A stretch of DNA of 64,000 bases from Straminergon stramineum (Eukaryota; Streptophyta; Bryopsida; Hypnales; Calliergonaceae), in NCBI GenBank assembly GCA_963920665.1, contig OY987272.1:3291001-3355000 (forward strand), written 5' to 3'. The position numbers were made by a program, and so were the translations under genes. The notes beneath the pieces are model-generated. The model saw only the letters and a program-made list of their open reading frames with translations. It had not been told where the DNA came from and ran no database searches. This document shows, piece after piece, positions 34,858 through 46,834 of this stretch (within the stretch, counting starts at the first letter, position 1; every line of letters starts with the position of its first letter).

Positions 34858-37800
34858 ATGGCTCAGGCTTTGTCTACGATTGATGACTATATAGATGTTA
34901 TTATTGATGGCATTGGATCCAAGTGCATCCAATGTTCAAAATGTTTAGCATTTCATTTTAGGAAGGAAAAGGCGACAATTTGTTGTTACAATGGCAAAGT
35001 TGCCAGTGAACATGTTAGCCATCCTATTGTCCATCCAATGCTCCATGAACTTTTCATGGGGAATACACCTAACTCTCGAGGATTTCTAAAATCCATTAGA
35101 AAATATAATCAAACTTTTGCATTTACAAGTATGCGTAGTAAATTTCAGTCTAGCCAAGTCAAGGGTCAAGGGGTATATACTTTTCGTGTAAACAGAGACT
35201 TATGCCATCATATTGGAAATTTAGAGCCCGAAATAGATCATGGCGCAAGATTTGCACAAATTTATTTTTTGGATGATGATTTGCAAATGGATCGTCACAT
35301 AGAGATCTTTGATGATCTTCATCGTGACACCGTTAACAACATTCAAGAAGTTTTAGATTCGATAAATGCATTAGTTCGTGGTTTTAAGTCTTCACGTCAT
35401 GTTCTTATGGGGGGACAAAATGTGGGACTTCATATCTCCGGTGAGACTCCTAATGGTGAACATCATCGTCGATACAATCGACCTATCGTTCCAAAGATTG
35501 TTGTTGTTGTTTTGGATGAACAACACATGGCATCTGGTCAAGATATTATTCTTTACCAATGTGGTGGAAATTTACAACAGATAAAGGAAATTCATCCAGC
35601 TTATGATGCTTTATCCTATCCTTTGTTATTTCCAGATGGTCGATGCGGATGGTCACCTACCTTTAAAGCAAATACTGGAGTGACTTTAAAGTCATTTGTC
35701 CAATATATGCTTCAAAAGCGGCCCAAGTCTAATGTACTACATAGGGCTAGTAGGTTATTTCAACAATACGTAGTAGATCAGTATTTACATGTAGAACACG
35801 AAAATCTGCTTTTCATTAGGCAACATCAAGCAGAACTTCGAGCAGAATGCTATCAAGGGATTGTAGATGCTTTGCAGGAAGACAATAGAGCACGCATAGG
35901 ACGTCGCATTGTTTTACCTGCAACATTCATTGGATCCCCTAGATACATGCAAAAACTCTTCCATGACAGTATGGTTTTGGTTAGAGTTTTAGGCAAACCG
36001 GATTTGTTTATAACAATAACGTGTAATCCGACTTGGTCTGAGATCATTGATGAGCTAGAGCCAGGTCAAAGTCCTCCCGATCGTCTAGATATTGTTGTAC
36101 GTGTTTTTGAGCTTAAATTAAGAGCAATGATGGACGAAATCACAAAAAAAAATGTTTTGGAGGAGACAATTGCTTTTTGTTATACTATTGAGTTTCAAAA
36201 ACATGGTCTCCCCCACGCTCATATTCTTTTGTAGTTAAAAAATAAGGTTAACAATTGTGACCTTGTAGATAAAATTGTATGTGCTGAAATTCCAGATTTT
36301 GATAGGCAACCACAACTTTATGCCACGGTTGCTAAGCACATGATGCACGGTCCTTGCGGGTTGAATAATATCAATTGTCCATGCATGGAGGATGGAAAAT
36401 GCTCTAAACATTATCCAATGCAAACTCGAGATACCACTGAGATGGATGGCGACAGTCATATATTATATCATTGCCGAAATCACGGTCGGTACGTAGAGAA
36501 ACGCACCCGTAGTCAAATTGTCCATTTGGACAATCAATGGGTTGTACCATACAACCCATATTTAGTAGGACATTTTAATTGTCATATTAATGTGGAGGTT
36601 TGTAGTTCAATAAAAACTGTTAAATACCTCCATAAATATATTTTCAAAGGTTTAGATCGTGGCGTTATAGAAACAGATGAGGTCGTGGATGAGATTAAAA
36701 AAATTCTTGGAGGGGCGCTATGTGGCCGCCCAAGAAGCATGTTGGAGGCTCTTTGGTTTTGAAACCAACAACAAGAGTCATAGTATTTTCCGTTTACGTG
36801 TTCATCTTCCCGATCAGCAATTTGTTACTTTTCAGGAAGGAACATCTTTGCAATCGGTGATTGATCAAAACACTGAGACTAAACTTACAAAGTTTTTTGA
36901 ACTCAATCGGCGCATTCGTGCCTTGATTGCTTCTGGTAATCAAGGCAATCATATGCTTCTTCGATACATGGATCTTCCACTCCACTATAAGTGAGATGTG
37001 AAAAAAAAACATGTAGGAAAGAAGACAACGCAAAGTAAAAGTTTTTGGTAGGGTGAACATGGTTCCCGTAGGTACTAAATTATTTTACTTGTGTTTGTTG
37101 TTGACTCATGTTGAGGCACCAACTTCATTTGATGACCTATTTTGTTTTCAAGATACGCTACATCCAACATACAAAGTTGCTTACATTGCAAGAGGGCTTT
37201 TGCAAGATGACGCTGAATGGGACAATTGTCTTTTAAAGGTAACTGTCATTGCATTGCCTAGACAAATTCGACGGTTGTTTGCAACGCTTTTTGTATTTGA
37301 ACAACCGTTGGATCCTCTTGGCTTGCTGAGAAGACATCTTGATGCTATGTCTGATGATTGGCACAATGATCAAAACCGTTACAGCAAAGCAATTTTATCT
37401 ATAGATGAACATTTATCATCCTCAAATAAACACATTGTAGATTTTTATGACATTCAAGATTTGAATGAATTTGGTTATTCAAACATTGTTGATATTGGTG
37501 GTGATGCCAATGACAATAATGATTTAGATAATTCAAACAATAACTTTATTGAAGAAGATGTGGGTAGACTAAATGAAGAGCAACATATAGTTTTCAATGT
37601 AGTTATTACTGCTATTTTGGAACCCCATCCTTCAAGTAAGTTATTTTTCTTGGACGGTCCTGGAGGTACTGGCAAGACTTTTGTATACAATACCATATTA
37701 GGTTATCTTCGTGGTCGTGGTGTCAAGTGTATGGCAATGGCAACAAGTGGGATTGTTACTTGTCTTTTGCATGAAGGACGAACAACACATTCTTCTCTTG

Positions 37801-38868
37801 CCATTCTATTACAGTTGCATGATAAATCGACATGTTGTATTAGTGCTCAATCATCGTTAGCTCAAAGTTTACGTGAAGTACAATTGATTGTACTTGATGA
37901 AGCTTGTGCTGGACATAGATTTATGATTGAAGCAATTGATCGATCATTGCGAGATATTCATGGTATTGATACTCCAAATGGTGACCTTGTAGTTTTATAT
38001 GGTGGTGATTTTTGCCAAACTTTGCCTGTCGTTGTAGGTGGGGGCCGCAAACAAATTGTTGAAGCTTGCTTGCGGCGTTCATATTTGTTTCCATTAATGC
38101 AACATTTTCATTTGACCACTAATATGCGATTGCAAAGTCAACCAGACTTTCAAAAAATTTTGTTAGATATTGGTGAAGGCAAAACTGGTTCAGAGGTAGA
38201 GATACCGCTTGAAATGGTTGCATATGAAAATTCTCTAGATGGGCTCATTGATACAATTTTTGATGACCCGGTTGATTTCTCTAAGTGTAATTTTGGTTGT
38301 CCGAAATGATGATGCTCAAGAAATCAACCATAAAATCATTGATCGCATGCGTGGTGATGTGCATCAATGTTTTAGTGCTGATTTTGTTCATAAGAATGAT
38401 GAGCATGCGCATCATTATCCAGTAGAGTTTTTAAATTCCTTACATTTGAGCGGTTTGCTACCTCACCAATTAAATCTTAAATGTGGTCAATATGTGATGT
38501 TGTTAAGGAACTTAAATCCAGCAAAAGGTTTATGCAATGGTAGTCACTTGCGATTGTTGCAAGTGTCTCCATCTATATTATTGTGTGAAATTGTAGAAGG
38601 GCGTCATCGTGGCCACGAAGTGTTGATTCCAAGAATCACACATCATTGCAATGATAGCCGTTTACCATTCACATTATGTCGGAGACAATTTCCTATCACT
38701 GGTGCTTTTGCTATGACAATCAACAAATCACAGGGCCAATCATATGACCGAGTTGGCATTTATCTTCGGAATGAAGTATTTAGCCACGGTCAGTTATATG
38801 TGGCTTTGTCTCATGGTAGACATCCTGCAAACATTAAGGTTGCCAATGACCGTTCAAGTGCCGTGTGA
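34858..38868 (+). pseudogene. Helitron RepHel protein (HUH endonuclease plus PIF1-type helicase), broken
   Basis: Four open pieces in order. First, 34858-36234: an N-terminal Cys-rich CIQCSKC...CC motif, then the Helitron-like N domain ending at the HUH motif GLPHAHIL. Second, the same frame continues after a TAG at 36232-36234 through the Tyr motif KYLHKYIFKG. Third, the +1 frame to 36994. Fourth, 37053-38309 with Walker A GPGGTGKT near 37660, DEA near 37902 and GGDFCQTLP near 38004, continuing in another frame from about 38290 to 38868 with INKSQGQSYDRVGIYL and a final VALSHGRHP. Breaks: in-frame TAG; an indel probably in the A7 run 36697-36703; a TGA plus frame change between 36992 and 37052; a frame change near 38265-38300. 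The intact protein would nick and unwind DNA in rolling-circle transposition. This copy is not expected to be functional. Confidence 0.92.
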
Positions 38869-39344
38869 ATGGTAAAAAATGTGGTTTACCATGAGGTTTT
38901 TGCATGACATTTGTCATGTAGATTCTTACAAATATCAACACCTTGATCAGGTGGATGGAAAAGTTAAGAGTTTGTTTCAAACTCTGCATGTTTAGGGTTC
39001 ATGCACGCTTCGGCGACGTCCCCTTCCATCCAACTGTATTCTTTTGGTATCCATTATTATTTCATTGTCTTAATTGAGACAACCTATTCTATCAATATTT
39101 ATAATTAAATTATATTTCAAGCATTTTTGCTGTTTGGATTTGAATTCTTTTACATTCCAGTGTATGTATATTTTTTAATGTGTATTGTACATTTCAATGT
39201 ATGCATGTTTGTAAAAAAAATTGTAAAAAGATTTTAATAATTTTTACCAACTAAATTATTGAAATTTATTACTTTGCATTTTATTTTGTGAAAATTCTTT
39301 CTATCTTTCTAATATCTTTTTAATAAAATAGTATGGTGAATGTG

Positions 39345-39369
39345 TAGCGTAGCAAGCGCTAACCTCTAG
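39345..39369 (+). other. Helitron 3' terminus: hairpin plus CTAG
   Basis: TAGCG (39345-39349) and CGCTA (39357-39361) form a 5-bp stem with a 7-base loop. CTAG ends at 39369, eight bases downstream of the stem, and T follows. This is the standard plant Helitron 3' end (CTRR, inserted between A and T). It lies on the same strand and 501 bp downstream of the RepHel frame. Confidence 0.85.
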
Positions 39370-39763
39370 TATACTTAAGAAAATTCCAACTTTGAATACA
39401 ACCACGTAACTCAAATGTCGACATACACTTTCATCTTCACAATTGTCATTCCTACACAATTAAACAAGCATTCATTAGAATATACACAATTTGGCACATA
39501 AAATCCATCATATTGAAAACAAAAAACATTATACAATCTTAGAGGTCCAGGATTCTCATGCTCAAGTTAGTGGGTGAAAAATGAATGGGTCACATGAATC
39601 TCATTAATACTTTATTGACTATTGACAACAAAAACTACCAAATTGGCTTTTCAATTCTCAACTAGGCAACTAGCCAATTGGTGTTTACACAATATTTAAC
39701 ATCCTATTAAGATTAATTATGCCCTTACACTAGACTAAACATCAAATCAAGTAATCACACAAG
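39370..39763. other. Spacer to the right of the Helitron, no gene recognised
   Basis: A/C-biased sequence resembling that left of 33620; no coding features. Confidence 0.45.
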
Positions 39764-42138
39764 AGTGATTGCAAGAAATAATAGTACTATTTTGCATCAT
39801 ATGTAGTGTGTTGATTTTTTTTTGGGCCATAACTTTAGCATTTTGGCTCTAAATGACTCAAGATTTAGAGATGAGGTACTCATGGATATTATACAATTTG
39901 CCTAATTTTTTTTCAATTTAAAAAATGTTTTACTACCCAAAACTAGATCCTAATTTTATGTCACACTTGCCAATTTGGGGGTTTTAGTACTATTTAGTAC
40001 CCAAAACGACTTTAGAGGTAAAATTTGGTGGAGATGGTCTTTTGGTAAACTTGTAGCTATTTAAGGAATACTAAAAATAGTTGGTTGTATGTTGTGTGGA
40101 AGTCCACAAAGTGAGCTTCTTTTTGCTTGCATTTCAAAACATATAAATTGTTATTTTGGTGGTTATTTTGGTGGATGACCTTCTCTATAGAGTTGTTACA
40201 AATGGCTAGAAATATTCTTTATTTTTTCCTAATTAAAACATTGAAGCATTTATTTGTAGATAACCGATTAGGATTTTTTGTTGTAAATTTTTGGCTGATT
40301 TTGAGGTGTCTTTTATTGAGTTTGATTGGTTGTTTCTGAAATTTTTGTCTTAATTTTTTGTTTTAATGGGCTGATTGGATTCTAATTGGTGTGTTTTGGT
40401 TGGTTGGTTTCCTAATTGGAATGGTCCGGCTTTCCAACCAAGTTCCAACTTGTTTTCTAATCCGTGTTCCAAATTAGGTGATGGTTCTGCCCAAGTCGGA
40501 TTGTATGTGGAGTGAGTCCAGTTGGAGTCCTAGCCAAGTAGTGTTGTGTATTTGCGTTTATTTTATGTGCATGTTTGTATTTGTGAATGATGGAATGTTT
40601 GTGTCAATTTGGAGATCTATGTGTGAATGTGTGTGTTAATTGATTTAATTGGGTGATGTGTCTGTATGGTTTGAGAGATGAAGATGATTATGTCCAAGTT
40701 GGAAGTATCTAGAAGTTAAAGAGGTTGTGAGTATGAGTTGAGGAGATGAATTAGTAGTGAAGTAAAGTTGTGGAGATTTATGATGCCCTAGTTGGAAACT
40801 TGGAAAATTTAGAGTGATGAGAATCAAGTATTCCAATTAGGGAAGGAAAGTGAGAAAAAATAAAAATAAAAATAGGAAAATTTGAATGGAAGAAATGAGA
40901 CAGTGAATGGAAAGATAAAAAAAAAAATTGGTAACGGTGATTTGTTCATCAATTTAATTAATCAAGTTGGAAATTACATACCAATTGGTTGTTGTGTGTA
41001 TGTGTGCATTATTATGTGTTGTGATTATTGATGAATTAAATTGTGAAAGAGAGATATTGAAGTGATGGAGAATAATTTGTGATTGCAGTCCAAGTTGGTT
41101 TTAATAATGATTCATTTTATGTGGATGTTTCCAAATAGGAGTCTATTTGATGGAATGTGATTTGTGTTAATTTAAGTCAGCATCTAATTTGGAATTCTAT
41201 GTGTCGTTGCAGTGAATTGGAGTATTTTCCAAGTTGAGTATGTATGGAGTTCTCAATTTATAACTATCCAAATTGGAGTTTGCATGAAGTCTGAATGTTA
41301 TCTTGTGGTATTTCCAATTTGATTTGTTTATGAATGCATGTTAGTTGTCAAGTAAGAATGAGTTATGTAAGAGACTGTAAGGGTCATAATTAAATTTATT
41401 TTATGAGAGGATATAGTAAAAATGAAAGATGGAGAGTAAAAAGTGTGATTCCAAGTTGGTGAGAAAAGAATGTAAGTTTTGCAAGTGTCAAAATTACCAA
41501 AAGCAAAATTGTGTAATGAAAGAAAAGAAGGGCAAGTTGGTGAAACAAAAAGCTATGGTTCCCAAATTGGAGACAAACAATTTGTGAAGATCCTACCAAG
41601 TCAGAAGCTAAAGAATTAAAAGAAGATGCAACATAGTAGGCCAAGTTGGAAAAAAGATTGAAGATCCTAGTTGAAGATGAAAGAAGAAAGAAAACTAATT
41701 TGGGAGTTACTTTATCCTTGTGGCCACTAAGAGGGGAGTGAAGGAATCTAGTAATTAAATTATAATTGTGAGGTTTTAAATTACTCCTAGTTGGAAGTAT
41801 TTTCTCCTTTTGGTGGTTGTTATTTGGCTATTTAGCTATTGATTTTTTTAAGTTAGAAACATCCCTATTTAAAATTGCCTCCCTAGGAACGAACTATACT
41901 ATTAGCTTAGTTATCTCCAAATAGGATCTAAGCTTATCTACACTATTTTCTTGAGATTTGGCACTTCTCTAGTTCTTGTACTTAGAGAATTTTTCTATGG
42001 TTCTCCTTAGTGGTTATCTTATCATCTTAGAGGTGTATATATTGGCCATAATTTTTAAAATTTTGAAAGTACTCAAAAAAAAATCACAAATATTGTTCAA
42101 AACGCAACAAAATCAGCACATGTTTCTTGCAATCACCT
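39764..42138. mobile_element. 2.37-kb terminal-inverted-repeat element, GTGATTGCAAG family (copy 2)
   Basis: The left end AGTGATTGCAAGAAAT is inverted at the right end (TTTCTTGCAATCACCT). The first ~230 bp match the right half of the 714-bp element at 5225-5938 in inverse orientation (GGCCATAAC, AATGACTCAA, GGTACTCATG in the same order). The last ~80 bp match that element's left end. The copy is therefore inverted relative to copy 1 and carries about 1.7 kb of extra interior, described separately. No transposase frame is recognisable. Confidence 0.7.
40380..41820. repeat. Interior with recurrent CCAAGTTGG-type palindromic motif
   Basis: CCAAGTTGG or one-base variants (CCAAATTGG, CCAATTTGG, CAAGTTGG, CTAGTTGG) appear more than a dozen times at irregular spacing of about 30-150 bp, for example near 40693, 40789, 40963, 41090, 41229, 41269, 41308, 41450, 41532, 41562, 41641 and 41788. 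The sequence between the motifs is not obviously tandemly repeated. No coding frame is convincing on either strand. Confidence 0.7.
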
Positions 42139-43100
42139 ACAACTAGAACATGAAAAAAGACACCTAAGTAATTGGAAGTTTACATTTCAACAATAAAAGA
42201 CATGATCTACAATTTACATGTGAAATTCTCTTAAAATAAGTCAATTGTAAGTTATTAGAGTTTAGAGTGAAAAGCAATGTTTTTTTTTTCCCTTTTTTGT
42301 ACTCCGTTCTCAAACTTTAAATCTTCTTGACTTTAAATTCTTTTGCACTACAAAGTTTTAATCTACATGTTGGAGAATTGGGTTGATAATTAGAAAAAAT
42401 AAAAAAATAAAAATATAGAAGATTTTTATTCTTTAAAAAAGTGTCTAATAGAAGTAGATAAGTAGGATAACAATTCTAAAACCGAATTGGAAAATGTCAA
42501 TATTAACAATGGTATTGTTGTATCAAATAATCTAGTCCTTAGAACCCCTTGTAGAGGAGGAGAAATTATAAAAATGGAATTCAAAAACCAAAACCCATAC
42601 ATTATTTTTTTAAGAAGATGCCTTGATTGCCCCAAAATAAGACTCCCCATATCTTTGACATTACTAATTCAAATGGAATATAGAATTTAATTTATTCTAT
42701 GAAGAAGAAGAAAACTAAAAACTATATATAGATTCCTAGAAAAATTGTACATTCTTTCATCTTTACTTTTTTTTAGAAATCACAATAAAAATTGACATAA
42801 TAGGAACCACCCTAAATTGTTAAAATTTTTTTATAGAATTTTGATCCTAGAGATGAAGTAAATAATTTTTTAATTTAAAAAAATTTACATTCATTTAAAC
42901 TCTTATTAAGGACCATGCATTCAATTTAGAATAAGAAATGAATTTAAATATGTCTTGCAAAGTCACAATTATATCTTCATTTCTAGATTCAATTTTTTTG
43001 GTAAACTAAAAAGATTCAAAATATTTGTAATTTTTTGTATTGTTCACTAACAATTCATGGTAAAGATTTCCTAAAATTTTCATGAAAAATATTCTATGGT
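42139..43100. other. AT-rich spacer, no gene recognised
   Basis: Only background frames; no paired ends were found. Confidence 0.5.
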
Positions 43101-44417
43101 TTAACCCCTAAAGGCCCAAGGCCTTTTCAGGTTTAAAACATCATTGCATTTGAGGTCAAAATGTCACTTAGGTATAAAAATCTCAACCTTACAACTATCT
43201 TATAGTGTATCTTGTAGATTGATGTGAATCAAATTTAGAGTCACTTAGCCTCAAAGATTGCAAGATTACAATTATTTAGTGCTGAAAAAGGGTGCTGAAA
43301 TTTTTCTAGAAACACATTTGGAGGTGAAACTCGATTTCTAAACCTACTCAAATGAGAAAACTTTTGACTACAAAGTGCTTCTAAAATAGCATTAAAAAAA
43401 TTGGTGAAAAAAAATATCATTCAAATGAGTCACTGCGTTTGCAAAATGTTTTTGAAATGTCAAAAAATAGCAAAAAAAGTTGCAAATAACACATCTAAGG
43501 TAGATGTGCCAATGACTGCACACTTAAAGTTCAAATCCTTTTGCACAATGTTGTGGGAACTTTTGAGCTCTAAAACTTGGCACGATTATGAAATAGCTTG
43601 TTAACATTCACTTCCCAAAAAATCATGCAAAAAGGTTTCTTTTTGCAAAATCTGTGCAACTTAAGTGTAACAAGCTAAAAAATTAGTAAAAAAAGGCTTG
43701 CAGCCCTTCACAGCACAATGTGCAGTGCCTGTGCGGTGGTGCAAAATGGCGTTTCCATAGAGTTCCCCAAATTGAGTGGTGCATGTCTGGTGAGTGTCTG
43801 GTTAAAACGTTGTGTGTGGTCATTGGCACATCTACTTTAAGGGTGAACCTCCTTCTAAAATGCTCCTCAAACACTCATAATTTTTTGGATTGATATGAAA
43901 TTTTAACCACACAAACTAGACTTGTATGCACAACTTTCCCCCAAAAATTATTGGGGAACTCTATGGAAACGTATTTTGCACCACCACATAGTCACAAAAG
44001 TTTATTGTAATCCAAAATTGTCTAGATTTTGAACTTTGAATTGCTCCCAAACAATCAAAAAAACTTTGACTAACATGAAAATTTTGCTGCAATAGCTAGG
44101 TTGTAAGGAAAATATAACCCGACAAATTTTATTGAAAGCAAACATTGGATGAGGGAGATACAAGCCCCCCAAGTTGCAACCATCAAAATGTAGATTGGTG
44201 AACTCAAATTGAATCTATGAACTATGAATGGATTCCAAAAAATTAGAACATCTTGGATTGATCCAAAATTTTTACTACACAAACTAGAAGAGAGATTGCA
44301 AATTTTCCAACAAGCTCTATTTAATTTGGACATTGGATGCAAACCTTATAGCACTTCAAATTGGACTTCTAAAATATGTAGAGACACTTTTGGTCCCTTG
44401 AGGCACTTTGGGGTTAA
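43101..44417. mobile_element. 1.3-kb element with TTAA-CCCC termini
   Basis: The left end is TTAACCCCTAAAGGCCCAAG and the right end is the inverse of TTAACCCCAAAGTGCCTCAA, both abutting TTAA. It resembles the ends of the element at 29602-30413 and the end at 63821. Two internal stretches (about 43708-43760 and 43950-43990) share GGGGAACTCTATGGAAACG with its inverse, forming an internal inverted repeat of roughly 50 bp around the GCACCACC stretches. No transposase frame remains. Confidence 0.6.
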
Positions 44418-45342
44418 ATAGCACAAGTACTTTTCAACTCAAAAAATAACTATTCTAGTTTTGAAAATGGCCCCTATAAAAATAATTTTAATGAATAAGC
44501 AATATGAACTCTTAAAAAATAAAATTTAAGAACTTAAGATAATTACCCCCCAAAGGACAATTGTTTATTAAATAGGTAATAAAATGTTGGGGTAGGTTCC
44601 AAAGAAGTCAATTATGAATGAATGTTTCTAAAATTTTGACATAGGATGCACACACTAACAACTTTTGTGCTAAGAAAAAATAAATTATGATTGAAAGCTT
44701 TGATAAACATATGTCAAACTTTGATAACTACCATATGTTGGGACAATTTTGAGAAAAAAAAAATTCTTCTAACTTCAAATGTTATAATCTTGTAATCTCT
44801 AAAGTTAAATATTTTGAAATTTTTTCCAAATATTCCAAATGTTTGGCTCACAATTTAAGCCACTTGAATTTTTAAAAAGAAAATTCCTCAATGCATAAGA
44901 CATCATCATAAAATGGCTAGTGTATTGCTAAAGTACTTGACCTCTTCATATTGCAAGGTGATTTAGAAAAAGGTATGCCCCTTATTTGTTTCAAAAATAT
45001 TGCATGAGTGTACTTAACAACATGTGCTAATGATTGGTGTAAATCCTAGTTTTTGTATAGGGAAAAAATTTAAATCCTCAGGGCTCAAAGTCTGTTGTCT
45101 CTATCCGGTATGGTAAAAAAAACTTTTTGTTCAAACTTCAAATGCAATAGTCTTGTAATCCACACTATCAAATGGCTTGAATTTTTTGGTGGAAATTGGT
45201 CAAATCTAGGAATTATTTCCACCTGCACTAATTCAAAATAGTGTGACTTTAGTAAATTAGTGTTACACACACTATTAAGACAAATCAATGTAGTGAAGCA
45301 TCCAGCATTCGCCACTTGTTGATCTACACATAGTAACTCCAA
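44418..45342. other. AT-rich spacer, no gene recognised
   Basis: No coding evidence and no paired repeat ends. Confidence 0.5.
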
Positions 45343-45400
45343 TATACTTCAAAATGCGTTAAAGTGGACGTTATACTTCAAAATGCGTTAAAGTGGACGT
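45343..45400 (+). repeat. Perfect tandem duplication of a 29-bp unit
   Basis: A unit that begins TATACTTCAAAATGCG and ends AGTGGACGT occurs twice without a mismatch, followed by a partial third copy (TAAAGTGGTCGT). Confidence 0.95.
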
Positions 45401-45411
45401 TAAAGTGGTCG

Positions 45412-46230
45412 TATGAAGAGGATACTAAAGGGTGAATTCTATGTTCTATATGGGAATTGTAAAAAAAAATTACCTCCTATTCTATACTTGGTTAATTCAG
45501 TGTTCTTCACCTCTCATCATCCTCTCCTAGCTAAGCTTCATTTGGTGCCTCCAATTCCAACTCTGAATTCAAAATTCCCAAAATTTATCATGGGTGGCAA
45601 ATAAAAAAAATTCCAGTCAGGGTTTTTCCCAAGGGTAAAATCCACTGTGAAGGGCCCATTTCATATGACCCCTTTGATGTCCTGCCTTTGACCATCAGAA
45701 TATGAACATAAACGTAGCCTTTGCTCGATTAGTGTGAGCTTGTTTCCTCGCGGGGAAACACAACCGCTAAGTTTCATGCAAGGACAGATCTTTAGTCCAA
45801 TGCCCGAAGTTTGCCATTTCCGAAATGATCTTCAAACTAAGCACCTTGAGTTTTGTGACTGGTCTTGTCTCATTTGTTTGGAGTTTCCAAATGAGCTCTT
45901 CTTGTCTGCCACAACTGCCAACTAATAAGAGTGAGTGATATCCCACTGTTGACTGAGGGACTCCAACGACCTCAGTTGCCCTTCTTCCATCATCATCATT
46001 AGAAGAAGAAGAAGAAAACTTCAAAAATATCCAGCTCTGGTAAGCTTCAATAAGTTATAATTAGTCTAACTTATGTGGCATTGTTTGACTGGGGTCCTTG
46101 GCCTCATCAGCATAACTTAACTTAAAGTCAGTTCATGGCTTTATTGTTCACATGGCCCTTGGAAAGACCTTCAGTTGAGGGCAGCAGAAGGACATTTGTG
46201 TATTATCAATATCAGTGGACCAAGACAATT
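45412..46230. other. Higher-GC spacer, no gene recognised
   Basis: The stretch 45600-46020 has balanced composition and frames of 60-85 codons on both strands with no recognisable content. A GAA/CTT-rich run lies near 45985-46015. Confidence 0.35.
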
Positions 46231-46457
46231 TTAACCCTTAAATGATGCGGCAGATGGTTTTTGTCTGATGAATGACAAGGAATTCCCCTCTATAGGATAG
46301 AATTGCAACTATTCATCCAAGGAATTAGGGGTGGAAAGGGGAGATCTTCTACAATAGTTTGGCTCCCAATGAGTATTTTTTATTTTTTAAAGTGGATGAT
46401 GTCACACGGTTCCAAAAGGGCTGATTTCTATGGTCACCAGCTTGGCGTTCAAGGGTT
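46231..46457 (+). mobile_element. MITE of the TTAACCCTT family, copy A
   Basis: It starts TTAACCCTTAAATGATG and ends GGCGTTCAAGGGTT (the final TTAA is mutated to TTCATAA). The ends are imperfect inverted repeats of about 12 bp. The 225-bp body aligns throughout with copy B at 46605-46834 (for example ATTAGGGGTGGAAAGG, CCCAATGAGTATTTTT, GATGATGTCACA). Confidence 0.75.
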
Positions 46458-46604
46458 CATAATAAATATATAACATTAATGAGGCAAGGTGGGGTCCCTT
46501 TTGCATCATTGAAAAGGGCACCGACCTCTACCTAGGTTAAGTTACAATGAACAAAATTGTCTTGTATGGCTCCTATAGCTCTTGAGCCAACTCCAATCCT
46601 TCAA

Positions 46605-46834
46605 TTCACCCCTTAATGACGAGGCGGACGTTTTTTGTCCAATAAAAGAAAAGGAATTCTCTTGTCTAAGACACAAGTACAACTATTCATCCTTGTAATT
46701 AGGGGTGGAAAGGGAAGATCTTCTACACTAGTTTGACTCCCAATGAGTATTTTTTTATTTTCTTAAGTAGATGATGTCACATTGTTCCCAAATGGCTGAT
46801 TTCCAATGTCACCAGCCCAACGTTCAAGGGTTAA
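46605..46834 (+). mobile_element. MITE of the TTAACCCTT family, copy B
   Basis: Same orientation as copy A and 147 bp downstream of it. The left end is altered (TTCACCCCTTAATGACG) and the right end is intact (AACGTTCAAGGGTTAA). The body matches copy A at roughly 80-85% by eye. Confidence 0.75.

Larger units (their letters stand above)
34322..39369 (+). mobile_element. Degraded autonomous Helitron (5' end not defined)
   Basis: A Rep/helicase reading frame (34858-38868) is followed by about 500 bp of non-coding tail and a typical Helitron 3' terminus: hairpin, short spacer and CTAG before T at 39370. The 5' leader (34322-34857) carries repeated TTTGAGC/TTCATTTGA phrases and a duplicated 50-bp block at 34691-34740 and 34772-34820 containing TTTAGGG units. 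The exact 5' TC terminus could not be located; similar TTTGAGC phrases also occur inside the inverted-arm element at 33626-34319, so the true start may be further left. The coordinate given for the start is a minimum. Confidence 0.85.

Noticed and set aside
36235..37696. Minus-strand frames of 61-88 codons across the Helitron
   Set aside because: They are antisense to the recognisable RepHel protein.
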